A DNA stretch of 64,000 nt from contig NZ_FOCB01000007.1 of NCBI RefSeq assembly GCF_900109995.1, positions 1 to 64,000 of the forward strand, in the 5' to 3' direction. The position numbers were made by a program, and so were the translations under genes. Within the stretch, counting starts at the first letter, position 1. The number at the start of each line of letters is the position of its first letter. This document shows, in pieces, positions 38,662 through 47,927 of the stretch. Below the pieces are notes generated by a model. It was not told the DNA's origin. It saw only the letters and a list, made by a program, of their open reading frames with translations, and did not search any database. The DNA is from Pseudomonas sp. ok272. Lineage in GTDB: Bacteria > Pseudomonadota > Gammaproteobacteria > Pseudomonadales > Pseudomonadaceae.

Positions 38662-39534
38662 ATGCCCTTGAATGAATGGTTGTCCGCCAGCCCCCTGGCC
38701 TTTATCAGCGGCGCGTTCGTGCTCGGGCTGATCGTTGGCAGCTTTCTCAACGTGGTGGTGTGGCGCCTGCCGCAGATGCTCGAGCGCGATTGGCGGCAAC
38801 AGGCCCGCGAGGTATTGGGCCTGCCCGGCGAACCCGCCGCCGCGCCCTACAACCTGATGCTGCCCCACTCCCATTGCCCACACTGCGCCCATCGACTGCG
38901 CGCCTGGGAAAACATCCCGCTGCTCAGTTACCTGCTGCTGCGCGGTCGTTGCTCGAACTGCCAGGCCCCGATCACACGTCGCTACCCGTTGGTTGAACTG
39001 CTCTGTGGCGTGTTGTCGGGATTCATTGCCTGGCACCTGGGCTTTGGCTGGCAGGCGGCGTGGGTGCTGGTGCTGAGTTGGGGCCTGTTGGCGATGAGCC
39101 TGATCGACGCCGATCACCAACTGCTGCCCGACAGCCTGGTGCTGCCCCTGCTGTGGCTGGGGCTGATCGTCAATGGCTTCGGGGTGTTCGTGCCGCTGCA
39201 TGATGCGCTGTGGGGCGCGGTGTTCGGCTACCTGGCGCTGTGGTCGGTGTATTGGCTGTTCAAACTGGTCACCGGCAAGGACGGTATCGGTCACGGTGAC
39301 TTCAAGTTGCTGGCGTTGCTCGGGGCCTGGGGCGGCTGGCAGATCCTGCCGCTGACGATCCTGCTGTCCTCGTTGCTGGGCGCGGTGGCGGGGCTCATCG
39401 GCTTGCGGCTCAAGCAGGCGAAAACCTCGACACCAATCCCCTTCGGACCCTATCTGGCGATTGCCGGCTGGATTGCGTTGCTCTGGGGTGGTCAAATGAC
39501 CGACTTCTATTGGCAGTTTGTCGGTTTCAAATGA
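38662..39534 (+). CDS. pilD: PilD, prepilin peptidase and N-methyltransferase
   Basis: PilD cleaves the leader from type IV prepilins and type II pseudopilins and methylates the new N-terminus. The 290-residue membrane protein has the N-terminal methyltransferase zinc motif (CPHC...CSNC), and the two catalytic aspartates of the GxGD family in [12 protein letters not shown] and [14 protein letters not shown]. About eight hydrophobic helices are present. Its TGA overlaps the coaE ATG by four bases. It could process PilA, PilE, PilX, PilW and PilV in this window. Confidence 0.96.
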   Translation: MPLNEWLSASPLAFISGAFVLGLIVGSFLNVVVWRLPQMLERDWRQQAREVLGLPGEPAAAPYNLMLPHSHCPHCAHRLRAWENIPLLSYLLLRGRCSNCQAPITRRYPLVELLCGVLSGFIAWHLGFGWQAAWVLVLSWGLLAMSLIDADHQLLPDSLVLPLLWLGLIVNGFGVFVPLHDALWGAVFGYLALWSVYWLFKLVTGKDGIGHGDFKLLALLGAWGGWQILPLTILLSSLLGAVAGLIGLRLKQAKTSTPIPFGPYLAIAGWIALLWGGQMTDFYWQFVGFK

Positions 39535-40154
39535 AAAGCTCTGTGGCACAACCCTGGATTCTCGGCCTGACCGGTGGCATCGGCAGCGGCAAAAGTGCCG
39601 CGGCCCAGCACTTCATCGACTTGGGGATCCATACCGTGGATGCCGACCACGCGGCACGCTGGGTGGTCGAGCCCGGGCGACCGGCGCTGGCCCGGATCGC
39701 CGAGCACTTCGGCGATGGCGTGTTGCTGGCCGACGGCCAACTGGACCGCGCGGCCCTGCGCAAGCGGGTCTTTGAAGAACCCGAACAACGCCGCTGGCTC
39801 GAAGCCCTGCTGCACCCGCTGATCGGCCAGGAAGTCGCCGCCCACCTGGCCCGCGCCGAGTCGCCCTATGCGATCCTGGTGTCGCCGTTGCTGGTTGAAT
39901 CCGGGCAGCACAAAATGACCCAGCGCGTGCTGGTGATCGATGCGCCACAATCGCTACAGATCGAACGGACCTTGCGACGTGACCAGACCAGCGAAGCGCA
40001 GGTCCAGGCGATTCTCAAGGCCCAGTCCAGCCGCGAAGAGCGCCTGCGCCATGCCGACGATGTGCTGGTCAACGACCGCGACCGGGCCTGGCTGCACAGC
40101 GAAGTCGAGCGCCTGCATCACTTTTACCTAACTTTGCGTGGAGGCCAGTCATGA
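39531..40154 (+). CDS. coaE: CoaE, dephospho-CoA kinase
   Basis: CoaE phosphorylates dephospho-CoA, the last step of coenzyme A synthesis. The 207-residue protein has the P-loop [15 protein letters not shown], the substrate region [14 protein letters not shown] and the lid residues [13 protein letters not shown] 39531 overlaps the pilD stop by four bases and its own stop overlaps the yacG start by four, so pilD-coaE-yacG are tightly coupled, the usual arrangement in gammaproteobacteria. Confidence 0.96.
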   Translation: MKSSVAQPWILGLTGGIGSGKSAAAQHFIDLGIHTVDADHAARWVVEPGRPALARIAEHFGDGVLLADGQLDRAALRKRVFEEPEQRRWLEALLHPLIGQEVAAHLARAESPYAILVSPLLVESGQHKMTQRVLVIDAPQSLQIERTLRRDQTSEAQVQAILKAQSSREERLRHADDVLVNDRDRAWLHSEVERLHHFYLTLRGGQS

Positions 40155-40351
40155 GCCAACCCCCTGTCGTTGAATGCCCAACCTGTGGCGCCCCTGTCGA
40201 GTGGAGCGCCGAGAGTACCTTCCGGCCGTTTTGCTCGGACCGCTGCAAACTGATCGACCTGGGGGCCTGGGCCTCGGAGGAACACAAGATCCCGGTCAGC
40301 CCGGACGCCGAAGACGAGCTGTTCAGCGAAGACTTCGAGCCGCGCCACTGA
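40151..40351 (+). CDS. yacG: YacG, zinc-binding DNA gyrase inhibitor
   Basis: This 66-residue protein binds GyrB and inhibits gyrase in E. coli. It carries the four-cysteine zinc site (CPTCGAP and [14 protein letters not shown]) and an acidic C-terminal tail. It is coupled to coaE by a four-base overlap. Its stop lies 3 bases from the stop of the convergent gene on the other strand. Confidence 0.94.
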   Translation: MSQPPVVECPTCGAPVEWSAESTFRPFCSDRCKLIDLGAWASEEHKIPVSPDAEDELFSEDFEPRH

Positions 40352-40354
40352 TCC

Positions 40355-40570
40355 TCAAGGCCGCATGAACGCGTAGTCCTGGCTGTCATCGAGGTTCTCG
40401 GCCAGGAACAGCAACTCATCGGCCAGGTCCTCGAGACTGCGCACCGCCTTGCTCTGCTGCACCACCGCACTGAGCAGGGCACGCAGGCTCAGGCCCGGAT
40501 CAAAACCAATCTCCTGCGCCAACGCCTGACTGCCCTGCACTTCCCGCCTTGCCCACTGGTAAACGCTCAT
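40355..40570 (-). CDS. Conserved hypothetical protein, 71 residues
   Basis: I do not recognise a named family. The 71-residue product is helical and acidic toward the C-terminus (SLEDLADELLFLAENLDDSQDYAF), has no membrane segment or cysteine, and is probably cytoplasmic. ATG 40570 is chosen because AGAGGG stands seven bases before it; the frame also opens at 40612 without a ribosome binding site. A similar small gene follows yacG in P. aeruginosa. It converges on yacG. Confidence 0.7.
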   Translation of the reverse strand: MSVYQWARREVQGSQALAQEIGFDPGLSLRALLSAVVQQSKAVRSLEDLADELLFLAENLDDSQDYAFMRP

Positions 40571-40633
40571 GCCGATGCCCTCTAGGATTTGCCGGAGCAT
40601 AGGGGCGCCCACTTTGCCGCGATTTGACCGGGA

Positions 40634-41320
40634 TCAACGCTTGTCATCGTCGTTCCAGGGGGCCGACAAGTAGCGTGTGCGGTTGAACGTCTCCAGCCAC
40701 TCGGGGCAGAACACCACCAGCGCGCTGATGACCATGCCGTTGATGAACGCCTCTGGAAAGATGATCAGCCACAGGTAACCGACAAAGTCTTCCAGCCACT
40801 CGGGCATCGCAAAGCGCTCGTCGAACCACAGCACGCCCAATGCCAGCAGCAGGCAGAGCAAGGCCGACAACGCCGCGGCGAAGAACCCCGAGCAGAAGAT
40901 GTAGACAAAGGGATTACGCGGCTGCGCGCGCTCCACCAGGATCGCGCAGGCTTCGGTGACCAGCACCGGCAACACGATCAACAAGGCACCGTTGACCCCC
41001 ATCGCTGCCAGGTCCTGGCGCCCCAGCAACACCAGCCCCACTTGCGCCACCAGCCCGCCGACCAGCGCCAGCGGCCAGTCCAGCAGCAGGGTCACGGCCG
41101 TCATGCCGATGAAGTGATAGGACACGCCGGTGTCGAAGTCGCGGCGGACCAGCCACAGCAGGAACACCGCGAACACCGTGCCGAACAGCAGGTGCTGGCG
41201 CCGACTGTCGCTGAACAACTCGACCCACGGCGCCCGGGCCATCGCCCACAGCAACACCGGCACGTAGATCAACCACCCCACGATGAGGGTGGCGGGGGAC
41301 AACAACTGGGCACTGATCAT
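40634..41320 (-). CDS. Energy-coupling-factor-type (CbiM-like) membrane permease
   Basis: The roughly 228-residue protein has about seven hydrophobic helices and resembles the CbiM/NikM substrate-specific component of ECF transporters for cobalt or nickel. DFDTGVSYHFIGMTAVTLLL and IFPEAFINGMVISALVV match conserved helices of the family. It starts MISAQLLSP and lacks the MHIxDG metal-binding N-terminus of true CbiM, and no ATPase or T-component gene is nearby. A TTG start at 41353 is possible but its ribosome binding site is too close. The substrate is therefore open. Confidence 0.7.
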   Translation of the reverse strand: MISAQLLSPATLIVGWLIYVPVLLWAMARAPWVELFSDSRRQHLLFGTVFAVFLLWLVRRDFDTGVSYHFIGMTAVTLLLDWPLALVGGLVAQVGLVLLGRQDLAAMGVNGALLIVLPVLVTEACAILVERAQPRNPFVYIFCSGFFAAALSALLCLLLALGVLWFDERFAMPEWLEDFVGYLWLIIFPEAFINGMVISALVVFCPEWLETFNRTRYLSAPWNDDDKR

Positions 41321-41396
41321 GCCGCGCGCCCCAAGCGATAGACCTTCACGCAAGACTCCTTGCCCACACGTAACAGGCCGCCAGTCTACAACGCCC

Positions 41397-42329
41397 TCAC
41401 GCCCAATGCCGTGGATCGTTGATCACGCCATCGTGCTCAGCCAATAGCTTGGGCAGTTCGGCCTTGAGAAACGCCACCCAGGTGCGCACCTTGGCATCGA
41501 GAAAATGCCGCGAGGGGTACAGCGCGTAGACGTTGCGCTCGCGCAGGCGATAGGCCGGCAACAGGCGTCGCAAGGTGCCATCGGCCAGGGGCCGCGTCGC
41601 GGTGTAGAACGGCAACAGGCTCACCCCCATCCCGGCCTCGCAGGCCTTGACCATCGACTCGGCGACGTTGCACTGGAACGTGCGGCCCGGGCTGACCGCG
41701 TGCTCGCCGTGTGCGTCGGCGAACAGCCACTGATCGTCGTACAACGGATCGAGCATGCGCAGGCAGCGATGCTCGTTCAGGGCCAGCGGATGCGCGGGCA
41801 CGCCCTGGCGCTCGAGGTACTCGGGCGCGGCACAGGGCACGCTGTAGACCTGCCCGATGGCCTGGGCCACCTGTTGCGAGTCCGCCAACTCGCAGGCCAT
41901 CGAAATCACCACGTCGTAGCCTTCCTCCAGCGGGTCGGGATTGCGCTGGGACAGGGTCAGCTCGAACACCACGTCGGGATACAACTCGCCATAACGGGCG
42001 ATCAACGGTGTGATCAGGACCCCCAGGCCATTCATGCTGTGAACCCGCAACCGACCACTGGGCTCGAGGTGGGCACCACGGGCTTCGGCGGTGGCTTGCT
42101 CCATCTGTTCGAGGATCTGCCGGGCGCGCAGCAGGAAGCGCTCACCCGCCTCGGTCAGGCTCAAGCGCCGGGTGGTACGTTGCAGCAGGCGGGCCTGGAC
42201 GTGCTGCTCCAGGTCCGCCACCAGGCGCGATACCTGCGCGGTGGACAGATCGAGCGCATCGGCGGCAGCGGTAAAGCTGCCGCAATCGACCACGCGCACA
42301 AACACCCGCAGGTTGTTGAGTAAATCCAT
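41397..42329 (-). CDS. LysR-family transcriptional regulator
   Basis: The 310-residue protein has the N-terminal winged helix-turn-helix (1-60; FVRVVDCGSFTAAADALDLSTAQVSRLVADLE) and a periplasmic-binding-like effector domain (about 90-295) of the CrgA/DhcR-like LysR subgroup (PSGRLRVHSMNGLG, VFELTLSQRNPDPLEEGYDVVI). The target is unknown. It is divergent from a DUF2790 gene with about 120 bases between them and marks the left edge of an accessory block holding the benzoate transport genes. Confidence 0.9.
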   Translation of the reverse strand: MDLLNNLRVFVRVVDCGSFTAAADALDLSTAQVSRLVADLEQHVQARLLQRTTRRLSLTEAGERFLLRARQILEQMEQATAEARGAHLEPSGRLRVHSMNGLGVLITPLIARYGELYPDVVFELTLSQRNPDPLEEGYDVVISMACELADSQQVAQAIGQVYSVPCAAPEYLERQGVPAHPLALNEHRCLRMLDPLYDDQWLFADAHGEHAVSPGRTFQCNVAESMVKACEAGMGVSLLPFYTATRPLADGTLRRLLPAYRLRERNVYALYPSRHFLDAKVRTWVAFLKAELPKLLAEHDGVINDPRHWA

Positions 42330-42450
42330 CCGCCCTCCAGGGGCTATGACTGTTACGTTTCATGTAACGCTGCATCAAGCGCCCGCCCCTTTATCACGGG
42401 CAGACACCGGCTAGACTTCAGGCACCGAGACACACACGGAGCCGCGAAAA

Positions 42451-42681
42451 ATGAAAACCTTGATCAGCCTGTTTCTCAGCCTTGTCGCCAGCGCCGCCAT
42501 GGCCACCGACAGCACACCCTACGACCCCGCGCAGCCGCTGGACATCGCCCGGGTGATCTCGGTAACGGACACCGCGACCGCCTGCGAGGTGGTGCCGGCG
42601 ACCATGGTCTACGTCGACCACCAGGGCCAGACCCACAGCGTGACGTATTCCGTGATGGGCGCCTGCACCAGCAGCCTGTGA
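42451..42681 (+). CDS. DUF2790 small periplasmic protein
   Basis: The 76-residue protein has a signal peptide (about 1-18, cleavage near AMA) and the DUF2790 core, in which YDPAQPLDIARVISV, CEVVPATMVYVDHQGQTHSVTY and a final GxC are typical. Two cysteines may form a disulfide. This family is largely confined to pseudomonads and its function is unknown. The promoter region is shared with the divergent LysR gene, so LysR control is possible. Confidence 0.85.
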   Translation: MKTLISLFLSLVASAAMATDSTPYDPAQPLDIARVISVTDTATACEVVPATMVYVDHQGQTHSVTYSVMGACTSSL

Positions 42682-42689
42682 CCCTGGCC

Positions 42690-43580
42690 CTACACCACCA
42701 TGCGCTTGGCTTGCACCGCCAGGTCATGCAGGCCGGCCAGGCGCACCATGATGCGCTCGACCACCTCGACCCTGGCCACCGCACCGGTTTGCAGCTCGCC
42801 CATGGAATGCAGCGCCACCTCGGCTTTCTCCAGGCCCAGCCGGGCCGAGCCGGACAACTGCTCAATGCCTGAACGCGCCTGTTCGGCGGACTGCTCCAGG
42901 CTGGTGGCGATTTGTCGGATCTGCTCGCTGGAGTCGGCCGCCTGGCGCGACAGGTTGCGCACTTCGTCGGCGACCACCGCAAAGCCGCGGCCATGGCTGC
43001 CAGCCCGCGCGGCTTCGATGGCGGCGTTCAAGGCCAACAAGTTGGTCTGGCGGGAGATGTCCTGGATGCTGCCGACAATCGCGCTGATGCGCATCGACTG
43101 GCTGCCCAGGCCATCGAACACTTGATCCAGGCTCTGCATGTACACATTCAAGTCCGCCAGCACCGTGGCCGACGATTGCATGCTCTGCGCGCTGGCCTTG
43201 ACCCGCTCGCCCGCCGTGCGCGCCAACTGATTGGCAAAGCGCATGTCCTCCTCGGTCTGCGCCACCGACTCGGTCAGTTGCTCCAGCGTGCCGTGGACCC
43301 TCGTGCCCGGCCATTCGCGCTCGGGCGGCGCGACCGCGACAGGCGCAACGTCCACCCGCGCCTCACTCGGTGCGGCCAGCGCCCACGCGGGCTCCGGCGC
43401 TTCGACCGGCCTTGGCTGGCGGCGATACAGCAGTGCCGCGGCCAACAGCAGCCCGTTGATCCCGGCCGCCAGCAGCAACTGCTGGCCGTCGTCCCAAGCC
43501 ATCACCACACTACCCATACCGACAATTAGCAGCAGTGTGTCGGCACAGAGCTTGAAGGTGGCGCTGTGCGAATCCGTCAT
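42690..43580 (-). CDS. Short methyl-accepting chemotaxis protein, last gene of the benzoate-uptake operon
   Basis: The 296-residue protein has two adjacent hydrophobic segments (about 9-25 and 29-47) with almost no periplasmic loop, so there is no external sensor domain. The cytoplasmic part has the MCP hairpin tip [17 protein letters not shown] followed by [15 protein letters not shown]. It signals to CheA/CheW but probably senses a cytoplasmic or membrane-energy cue. Its ATG overlaps the stop of the porin gene by four bases, so it is translated together with the aromatic-uptake genes. The C-terminal arm is shorter than in standard receptors, and no CheR/CheB docking pentapeptide is seen. 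Confidence 0.88.
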   Translation of the reverse strand: MTDSHSATFKLCADTLLLIVGMGSVVMAWDDGQQLLLAAGINGLLLAAALLYRRQPRPVEAPEPAWALAAPSEARVDVAPVAVAPPEREWPGTRVHGTLEQLTESVAQTEEDMRFANQLARTAGERVKASAQSMQSSATVLADLNVYMQSLDQVFDGLGSQSMRISAIVGSIQDISRQTNLLALNAAIEAARAGSHGRGFAVVADEVRNLSRQAADSSEQIRQIATSLEQSAEQARSGIEQLSGSARLGLEKAEVALHSMGELQTGAVARVEVVERIMVRLAGLHDLAVQAKRMVV

Positions 43581-44845
43581 AGCAGGATCCAGGTGTAGCT
43601 GAGGATCAGGCGGTTTTCGTCGATGTCACTGCGGTAGTTGGAACGCGCCATCACGTTCCGCACGCGGATCCCCAGGCCCTTGAGGTCGCCGCCTTGCACC
43701 ACGTAGCCGAGGTCCAGGTCGCGCTCACGGTCCTTGCCTTCGAAACCCTGGCCGGTGTCGACGTTGTTACCGGTGATGTAGCGCACAGTGCTGGTCAGCC
43801 CCGGAACGCCGAGGGCGGCGAAGTCGAAGTCGTGGCGCGCCTGCCACGAGCGTTCGTCGGTGTAGGCGAACTCGTAGGTCGGCACTTCGTTGCCCAGCGG
43901 CGTGATGTTGGCGAATACGCGGGGGAAGGCACTGTCGCCATACATGGCCTGATAGCCGACATAGAACGTGTGGCCGCCGTGCTTGGCCGACAGCAGGGAG
44001 AAGAACGCCTGGTTGTCGATGTTGCCCAGCAGTTGCTTGCCGTCTTCCTTGGAGTCGTAGTAGCCCAGGTTGGCGCCCAGGGTCCAGTCGCCCATCGGCT
44101 CGCTGTGCTTGAGACCGAGGAAGCGCTGGTTGTAGATATCTTCCAATTGCCCGTACCAGGCACTGACCGAGCTGCGCTTGTCATTGAACGCGTAGTCGGC
44201 GCCGCCGTAGTTGAACGCGTCACTGCTGACCTGACGCTGCGGCACATGGCCGAGCATGGCTTGCAAGTCGCTGTGGCCGGCTTCGTTGCGCAGGCTGGTG
44301 GAGTTCAAGTGACCGCCCTGCAGGGTCAGGCCATTGATCTCGCCGGAAGTGATGCTTGCCCCCTGGTAGCTGGGCGGCAACAGGCGGATGTCACTGAAGG
44401 CCAGCACCGGCAGGTTGGGTTGCAGCTCACCGACCCGCAACTCGGTCTTGGAGTAGCGCACCTTCAACGCCCCGGCCAGGCGGCTGTAGTCGTTGGCGGC
44501 ACGGCCATCGTCCTTGACCGGCAACAAACCGGTGTTGACCCGGTCCGGGCTGCTGTCGAGCTTGAGCCCGAGCAGGCCAATCACATCCACGCCAAAGCCG
44601 ACGGTGCCCTGGGTGTAGCCGGACTTGACGTTGAGGATGAAGCCTTGCGCCCACTCTTCGGCCTTGGATTGCTGGTTGGCGCCGACGATGTCGGAGAAGT
44701 CGCGGCTGAAGTAATAGTTACGGGCCTGCAAGGTGGCGCTGGTGTCTTCGATAAAGCCTTGTTCGGCGGCCATCGCACCACCCGAGAAACCCGAGGCGAC
44801 AGCCAGGGACAACAGCGAACCGGCGGTTGGGAGAGTCTGTTTCAT
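43577..44845 (-). CDS. OprD-family outer-membrane porin, BenF-like
   Basis: OprD-family (Occ) channels take up carboxylates or basic amino acids; BenF-type members take up benzoate. The 422-residue protein has a signal peptide (about 1-27, cleavage AMA-AEQ) and the family start [21 protein letters not shown]. It ends in alternating beta-strands with ILSYTWILL at the C-terminus. Its place after benE and benK supports an aromatic acid substrate. ATG 44845 follows an AAGAG ribosome binding site that overlaps a CA motif (aacaataa), suggesting Hfq/Crc repression. The chemoreceptor gene overlaps its end. Confidence 0.88.
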   Translation of the reverse strand: MKQTLPTAGSLLSLAVASGFSGGAMAAEQGFIEDTSATLQARNYYFSRDFSDIVGANQQSKAEEWAQGFILNVKSGYTQGTVGFGVDVIGLLGLKLDSSPDRVNTGLLPVKDDGRAANDYSRLAGALKVRYSKTELRVGELQPNLPVLAFSDIRLLPPSYQGASITSGEINGLTLQGGHLNSTSLRNEAGHSDLQAMLGHVPQRQVSSDAFNYGGADYAFNDKRSSVSAWYGQLEDIYNQRFLGLKHSEPMGDWTLGANLGYYDSKEDGKQLLGNIDNQAFFSLLSAKHGGHTFYVGYQAMYGDSAFPRVFANITPLGNEVPTYEFAYTDERSWQARHDFDFAALGVPGLTSTVRYITGNNVDTGQGFEGKDRERDLDLGYVVQGGDLKGLGIRVRNVMARSNYRSDIDENRLILSYTWILL

Positions 44846-44855
44846 CGTTGTGCTC

Positions 44856-44863
44856 TTATTGTT
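44856..44863 (-). promoter_or_regulatory. Hfq/Crc CA motif at the porin ribosome binding site
   Basis: On the minus strand aacaataa fits the AANAAYAA consensus and runs straight into the AAGAG Shine-Dalgarno sequence, ten bases before the porin ATG. This is where Hfq/Crc blocks translation of catabolic mRNAs in pseudomonads. Confidence 0.6.
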
Positions 44864-44958
44864 ATAGATCGACAGGTTGAAGCGCTCCGCCCGCAACGAC
44901 ACCGTTGCGGGGGGCAGGTGAGGATAAAAAGGGCGGTGAGAGGCGGTCGCTGAATCGA

Positions 44959-46161
44959 TCAGCGCACGACCTCAGGTGACGGGACCACCGGGGCCGGGCG
45001 TCGAGCGGTCAGCAGCAGGTGCGTGGCCATGCCGAAGATCAATCCCCAGAACGCGGCGGACAAACCGAACAACGACATGCCCGAGGCCGTGGTCAGAAAC
45101 GTCACCAGCGCGGCCTCGCGATCGTTGGGCACCGCCATCGCCCCGGTCAGCGCCCCGGCAATCGCGGCGAACAGGGCCAACCCCGCCAGCGCCGCAATCA
45201 GTTCCTTGGGAAAGGCCGAGAACAACGAAACCAGAGTCGCGCCGAAGATCCCCAGCACCAGGTAACACAGGCCACCCACGATCCCGGCGACATAACGCTT
45301 GCGCGGATCCTCATGGGCCTCGCGGCCGGTGCAGATGGCCGCCGTGATCGCCGCGGGGTTCAAGCCATGGCAGCCGAACGGCGCCAACAACGCGGTCCCC
45401 AGTGCGCTGCTGGCAATGATCGGACTGGCGGGCGTCTGGTAGCCACTGGCACGCAGCACCGCCATCCCCGGCACGAATTGCCCGGTCAGCGCCACCATCA
45501 CCAGCGGCAAGGCAATGTTCAAGGTGGCACTGAGGGTGAACTGCGGCGTGATCCAGACCGGCGTCGCGAAACCGAGCACCAGCGCATCCAGGTGCAGGTC
45601 GCCGGATGCAAAGGCAACCAGGCACCCCACCACCAGCACCATCAGCACCGCATAGCGCGGCATCAGGCGTTTGCACACCAGGTAGGTCGCGAACATCAAC
45701 AGCACCAGCAACGGTTTGCCTTGCAGCGAAACGAACAGGCCAGTGCCAAAGCTGAACAAAATCCCGGCCAGCATTGCCGCGGCAATCGCCGATGGCAACT
45801 TGCTGATGATCCGGTCGAACGCCCCGGACACCCCGACCACAAAGATGATCAGGCTACTGACCAGGTACGCACCCACGGCTTCGCCCATCGTGATGCTCGG
45901 CATCAGCGTCACCAGTAAGGCCGAACCTGGTGCCGACCACGCAATGATCACCGGGACCCGATAACGCCAACTCAGGCCGATCCCCAGCAGCGCGCTGCCG
46001 ATGGAGATCGCCCAGACCCAGGACGACACCACTTCGCGAGACAGGTGCGCCGCATCGGCGACCTGGAAAATGATCACCATGGGCCCGGCAAAGGAAATCA
46101 CCGTGGCGATAAACCCGGCAACCGCCGCCGACAGGGAAAAATCGTTGAGTAACGCTTTCAT
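44959..46161 (-). CDS. benE: BenE, benzoate/H+ symporter
   Basis: BenE imports benzoate across the inner membrane with protons. The 400-residue protein has about 12 hydrophobic helices of the nucleobase-ascorbate-like fold. Family signatures include [33 protein letters not shown] and [18 protein letters not shown], with the unwound helix prolines. ATG 46161 has GAGG five bases upstream; an earlier frame start at 46176 does not. It lies between benK (97 bases before) and the porin gene, all on one strand. Confidence 0.94.
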   Translation of the reverse strand: MKALLNDFSLSAAVAGFIATVISFAGPMVIIFQVADAAHLSREVVSSWVWAISIGSALLGIGLSWRYRVPVIIAWSAPGSALLVTLMPSITMGEAVGAYLVSSLIIFVVGVSGAFDRIISKLPSAIAAAMLAGILFSFGTGLFVSLQGKPLLVLLMFATYLVCKRLMPRYAVLMVLVVGCLVAFASGDLHLDALVLGFATPVWITPQFTLSATLNIALPLVMVALTGQFVPGMAVLRASGYQTPASPIIASSALGTALLAPFGCHGLNPAAITAAICTGREAHEDPRKRYVAGIVGGLCYLVLGIFGATLVSLFSAFPKELIAALAGLALFAAIAGALTGAMAVPNDREAALVTFLTTASGMSLFGLSAAFWGLIFGMATHLLLTARRPAPVVPSPEVVR

Positions 46162-46258
46162 GCAACCTCGCCGCAAGACTCATCAGGCAACCATAGCCGC
46201 AGGCCTGGTCGCTCTTTGTTATCGGGCAGTGACACGCGCGTGCCACTGCCGTTTTCAC

Positions 46259-47602
46259 TCACGCACCGCTTGGCACCAGGCCTGCCGTCGCACGGTTGCT
46301 GCTGCGCTGGCTGCTGATGGCAAACACGGTCATCGCAATCGCGGCCACCGCGCCAGGCAAGGCAAACGCCATGAAGTTCAGTTGCAACGGCAGGTTGATC
46401 CCCAGCAAGGCCCCGCCCAGCAACGGACCGACAATGGCGCCGTTACGGCCGATACCCGAGGCCCAACCCAGGCCGGTGGAACGAATGGCCATGGAGTAGA
46501 ACTGCGCGGTGCAGGCGTACAGCAAGATCTGCGAACCGATGGTGGTGGCGCCGGCAATCGCGATCAACAAGTACAGCATCGGCATCGGGCTATTGAAGCC
46601 CAACAACGTGATCGAGACCGCCGCCAGCGTAAAGAACACCGCCAGTACCCGTGGCAGGTTGAGCTTGTCACCCAACACACCACCGCCCACCGCACCGAAG
46701 ATCGCACCGAAGTTCAGTACCAACAGGAACGACAGGCTCGAACCCAGGCTATAACCCGCGTTGGCCATCAGTTTAGGCAACCACGAACTCAGGGCGTAGA
46801 CCATCAGCAGGCAGCAGAAGAACGCCAGCCACAGCATCAGGGTGCGCAATGCCCGACCTTCACGGAACAACTGCAGCACCGGGGTGCCCGTGCCCTTCAC
46901 TTCGTGCATCTCAAGCAGGTCGTCGGCCTTGGCGACGTAGGCCGGGTCGACGCGCTCCAGCACTTTGCGCGCTTCATCGTTGCGGCCCTGGCGCAGCATG
47001 AATCCCACCGACTCGGGCAGGAAGTACATGATCAACGGCAGCATCAGCAACGGCAGCACCGCTACATAGAACACCGACTGCCAGCCGAAACTAGGGATCA
47101 GCACGATGCCCAGGCCGGCCGACAGCATGCCGCCGACCGAGTAGCCGCTGAACATGATCGCCACCAGGGTGCTGCGAATTTTCTTCGGCGCGTATTCGTT
47201 CATCAACGCCACGACGTTGGGCATCACCCCGCCAATGCCCAGACCGGCAATGAAGCGACAGATACCAAATTCAGTGGGGTTGCGGGCGAAGCCGTTGAGC
47301 ACGGTAAAGCCGCTGAAGAGGATAACGCACAGGGTGATGGTCTTCTTGCGACCGATCTTGTCCGACAGCGGGCCGAAGAACAGCGCCCCGAACATCATGC
47401 CAAACAGCGCATAACTCCCCAGGGCCCCGGCTTGCAGCGGGCTCAGGCCCCATTCCTTCATCAGCATCGGCAGCACCACGCCGTAGATCACCAGGTCGTA
47501 GCCGTCGAAGATGATGATCAGGGCACACCAGAACAGCACCATCCAGTGGAAACGGTTGAAGCGAGCGTTATCGATCACCTCATGTACGTCAATCTTGCGC
47601 AT
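46259..47602 (-). CDS. benK: BenK-like aromatic acid:H+ symporter (MFS, AAHS family)
   Basis: This major-facilitator symporter imports benzoate or a related aromatic acid. The 447-residue protein has 12 helices, the AAHS signature FDGYDLVIYGVVLP in helix 1 (two essential Asp) and the loop motif GPLSDKIGRKK. The start MRKIDVHEVID at 47602 is the family start. It is the first gene of benK-benE-porin-MCP. Two BenR/XylS-type boxes lie 92-127 bases upstream and a double CA motif covers the ribosome binding site. A 4-hydroxybenzoate (PcaK) substrate is possible, but the benE neighbour favours benzoate. Confidence 0.88.
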   Translation of the reverse strand: MRKIDVHEVIDNARFNRFHWMVLFWCALIIIFDGYDLVIYGVVLPMLMKEWGLSPLQAGALGSYALFGMMFGALFFGPLSDKIGRKKTITLCVILFSGFTVLNGFARNPTEFGICRFIAGLGIGGVMPNVVALMNEYAPKKIRSTLVAIMFSGYSVGGMLSAGLGIVLIPSFGWQSVFYVAVLPLLMLPLIMYFLPESVGFMLRQGRNDEARKVLERVDPAYVAKADDLLEMHEVKGTGTPVLQLFREGRALRTLMLWLAFFCCLLMVYALSSWLPKLMANAGYSLGSSLSFLLVLNFGAIFGAVGGGVLGDKLNLPRVLAVFFTLAAVSITLLGFNSPMPMLYLLIAIAGATTIGSQILLYACTAQFYSMAIRSTGLGWASGIGRNGAIVGPLLGGALLGINLPLQLNFMAFALPGAVAAIAMTVFAISSQRSSNRATAGLVPSGA

Positions 47603-47614
47603 GGCAGATTTCTC

Positions 47615-47628
47615 TTGTTGTTGTTTTT
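47615..47628 (-). promoter_or_regulatory. double Hfq/Crc CA motif at the benK ribosome binding site
   Basis: The minus strand reads aaaaaaacaacaacaagag just before the start codon. It contains aaaaacaa (47621-47628) and aacaacaa (47615-47622), both fitting AANAAYAA, and ends 12 bases from the ATG over the purine-rich ribosome binding site. This predicts catabolite repression of benzoate uptake, relieved by CrcZ. Confidence 0.65.
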
Positions 47629-47693
47629 TTAAGAGCATTGGTAACGCATTAGCGTCCGTACTACCGAGGGTAGGGAGTTGGCGGGCGCGGCAA

Positions 47694-47729
47694 TATCCGC
47701 TTTGCGCAGATCGTTATCCGTTTTGTGCA
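47694..47729 (-). promoter_or_regulatory. paired BenR/XylS-type operator upstream of benK
   Basis: On the minus strand two direct repeats, tgcacaaaacggata (47715-47729) and tgcgcaaagcggata (47694-47708), match the XylS/BenR half-site TGCA-N6-GGNTA. They are separated by 6 bases, giving the 21-base period of known XylS sites. They point toward benK and end about 90 bases before it. BenR, an AraC-type activator that binds benzoate, is the likely regulator; its gene is not in the window. Confidence 0.8.
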
Positions 47730-47927
47730 CGGACGAGTGGCACGGATGGCGGGCCGTCGGTCGGGTAAACCGGCCCTGCGGGGAAAACCAGCTAGTACTT
47801 GAAACTACTGAAGGAGCAGTTCTTAACGCGCTGTTAGGTCATCGGTTTCAAGCGTGAACACGTGGTACGACTTGGCCCCCTATGCATGATCAGGACGATC
47901 CGCTAGCTATTCATAAAGGGGCAAGTC

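Noticed and set aside
41397..42329. LysR gene as the benzoate regulator (BenM/CatR type)
   Set aside because: Its effector domain belongs to a different LysR subgroup, it is separated from benK by the whole operon, and the sites before benK are of the AraC/XylS type.
46225..46252. Hairpin ggcagtg/cactgcc between benK and benE as a terminator
   Set aside because: No T-run follows on the minus strand, and benE has no obvious promoter of its own, so read-through is more likely; it may be an mRNA-processing structure.
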